A DNA stretch of 64,000 bases, taken from positions 2,170,001-2,234,000 of the forward strand of contig NZ_CP019962.1 in NCBI RefSeq assembly GCF_000807675.2, in the 5' to 3' direction. Position 1 is the stretch's first letter. Each line of letters opens with the position of its first letter. Below are positions 63,747-64,000 of this stretch, in pieces. The notes below the pieces were generated by a model, which made no database searches, was not told the DNA's origin, and saw only the letters and a program-made list of their open reading frames with translations. A program made the position numbers and the translations under genes. Source of the DNA: Eubacterium limosum. GTDB lineage: Bacteria; Bacillota; Clostridia; Eubacteriales; Eubacteriaceae.

Positions 63747-63786
63747 AAAAGGAAGGCTCTTTATAATAGGAAAGGCCTTCCTTTTT
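63747..63786 (+). terminator. Terminator after the PTS gene
   Basis: AAAAGGAAGGC / GCCTTCCTTTTT stem with a 17-base loop. Confidence 0.85.
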
Positions 63787-63825
63787 ACAGCTCTGTGAGA
63801 AGATACAGAAGGGGGGACACACCGA

Positions 63826-64000
63826 GTGTACTGTGTCAAAAAAGTTTTAAATAACAACGCGGTTCTGGCCGTTGACCTCAGACGCAAGGAGGAGGTCATC
63901 TTTCTGGGGAAAGGCGTGGGCTTTAATAAAAAAGTCAACCAGCCCTTTGAGGACCCGAAAAGCGTTAAAAAATACCATCTGCAAAAGGAAACCAGCAAAG
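63826..64000 (+). CDS. BglG/GlcT-type transcription antiterminator (3' truncated by window edge)
   Basis: Frame open from GTG 63826 to the window end (58 codons), after a GGGGGG site. The translation (VKKVLNNNAVLAVD, FLGKGVGFNKKVNQPF) is the CAT RNA-binding domain found at the N-terminus of LicT, GlcT and SacY. It is the obvious candidate to bind the RAT in the PTS leader; PRD domains would follow beyond the window. Confidence 0.9.
   Translation, partial: MYCVKKVLNNNAVLAVDLRRKEEVIFLGKGVGFNKKVNQPFEDPKSVKKYHLQKETSK

Overview
The window looks like chromosome of an acetogenic, anaerobic Firmicute of the Eubacterium limosum / E. callanderi type. This is an inference from gene content and moderate G+C, with no 16S rRNA to confirm it. 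The pointers are an electron-bifurcating NuoE/NuoF/flavoprotein complex of the acetogen Stn kind, many ferredoxin domains, flavodoxin and FeoB-associated iron genes, a betaine/choline-type uptake system, clostridial-style RNA switches and strong AGGAGG ribosome sites. I saw no tRNA, rRNA, CRISPR array, insertion sequence or prophage.

Layout. 1-0.6 kb: 3' end of a DUF362 ferredoxin protein. 0.7-3.8 kb: ilvB-ilvN and an EamA exporter. 4.0-9.8 kb: three-gene transhydrogenase operon (NuoE-like, NuoF-like, and a 1168-residue fusion). 9.8-12.5 kb: small membrane, lipoprotein, flavodoxin, FeoB-associated and MarR genes. 12.6-16.4 kb: two diguanylate cyclases around a HAD phosphatase and an unidentified structured RNA. 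16.6-20.5 kb: serS, several small (mostly membrane) proteins, glyA. 20.5-33.5 kb: a solitary adenine methyltransferase, rarA, an M16 peptidase, a D,D-carboxypeptidase, a U32/RlhA-like protein and mutS2. 33.7-37.8 kb: a cysteine-free PerR-like regulator, an osmoprotectant ABC transporter, cyclophilin and a zinc-ribbon membrane protein. 37.9-45.7 kb: a LytTR/GHKL two-component pair, a CPBP intramembrane protease, and two secreted surface proteases that share an unusual NAGTG C-terminal anchor. 45.8-55.2 kb (accessory-like): LCP protein, a giant FtsX-type permease with divergent TetR, an XRE/membrane pair, DJ-1/PfpI with a divergent WYL regulator broken by an in-frame TGA, and a low-complexity membrane protein. 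55.2-61.1 kb (minus strand): complete asd-dapA-dapB-dapH-lysC operon under a lysine riboswitch, ending in a separate copy of the aspartokinase ACT domain. 61.2-64 kb: PTS IICBA gene with a RAT antiterminator site, followed by the start of its likely antiterminator gene.

How it works together. The transhydrogenase would link NADH, NADPH and ferredoxin pools in autotrophic metabolism, and glyA feeds one-carbon metabolism. The lysine operon is sensed by RNA and the sugar permease by protein-dependent antitermination. The most unusual items are the standalone ACT paralogue of LysC, the NAGTG-anchored surface protease island beside a peptide-type two-component system, the structured RNA upstream of a REC-GGDEF protein, and the nonsense-interrupted WYL regulator.
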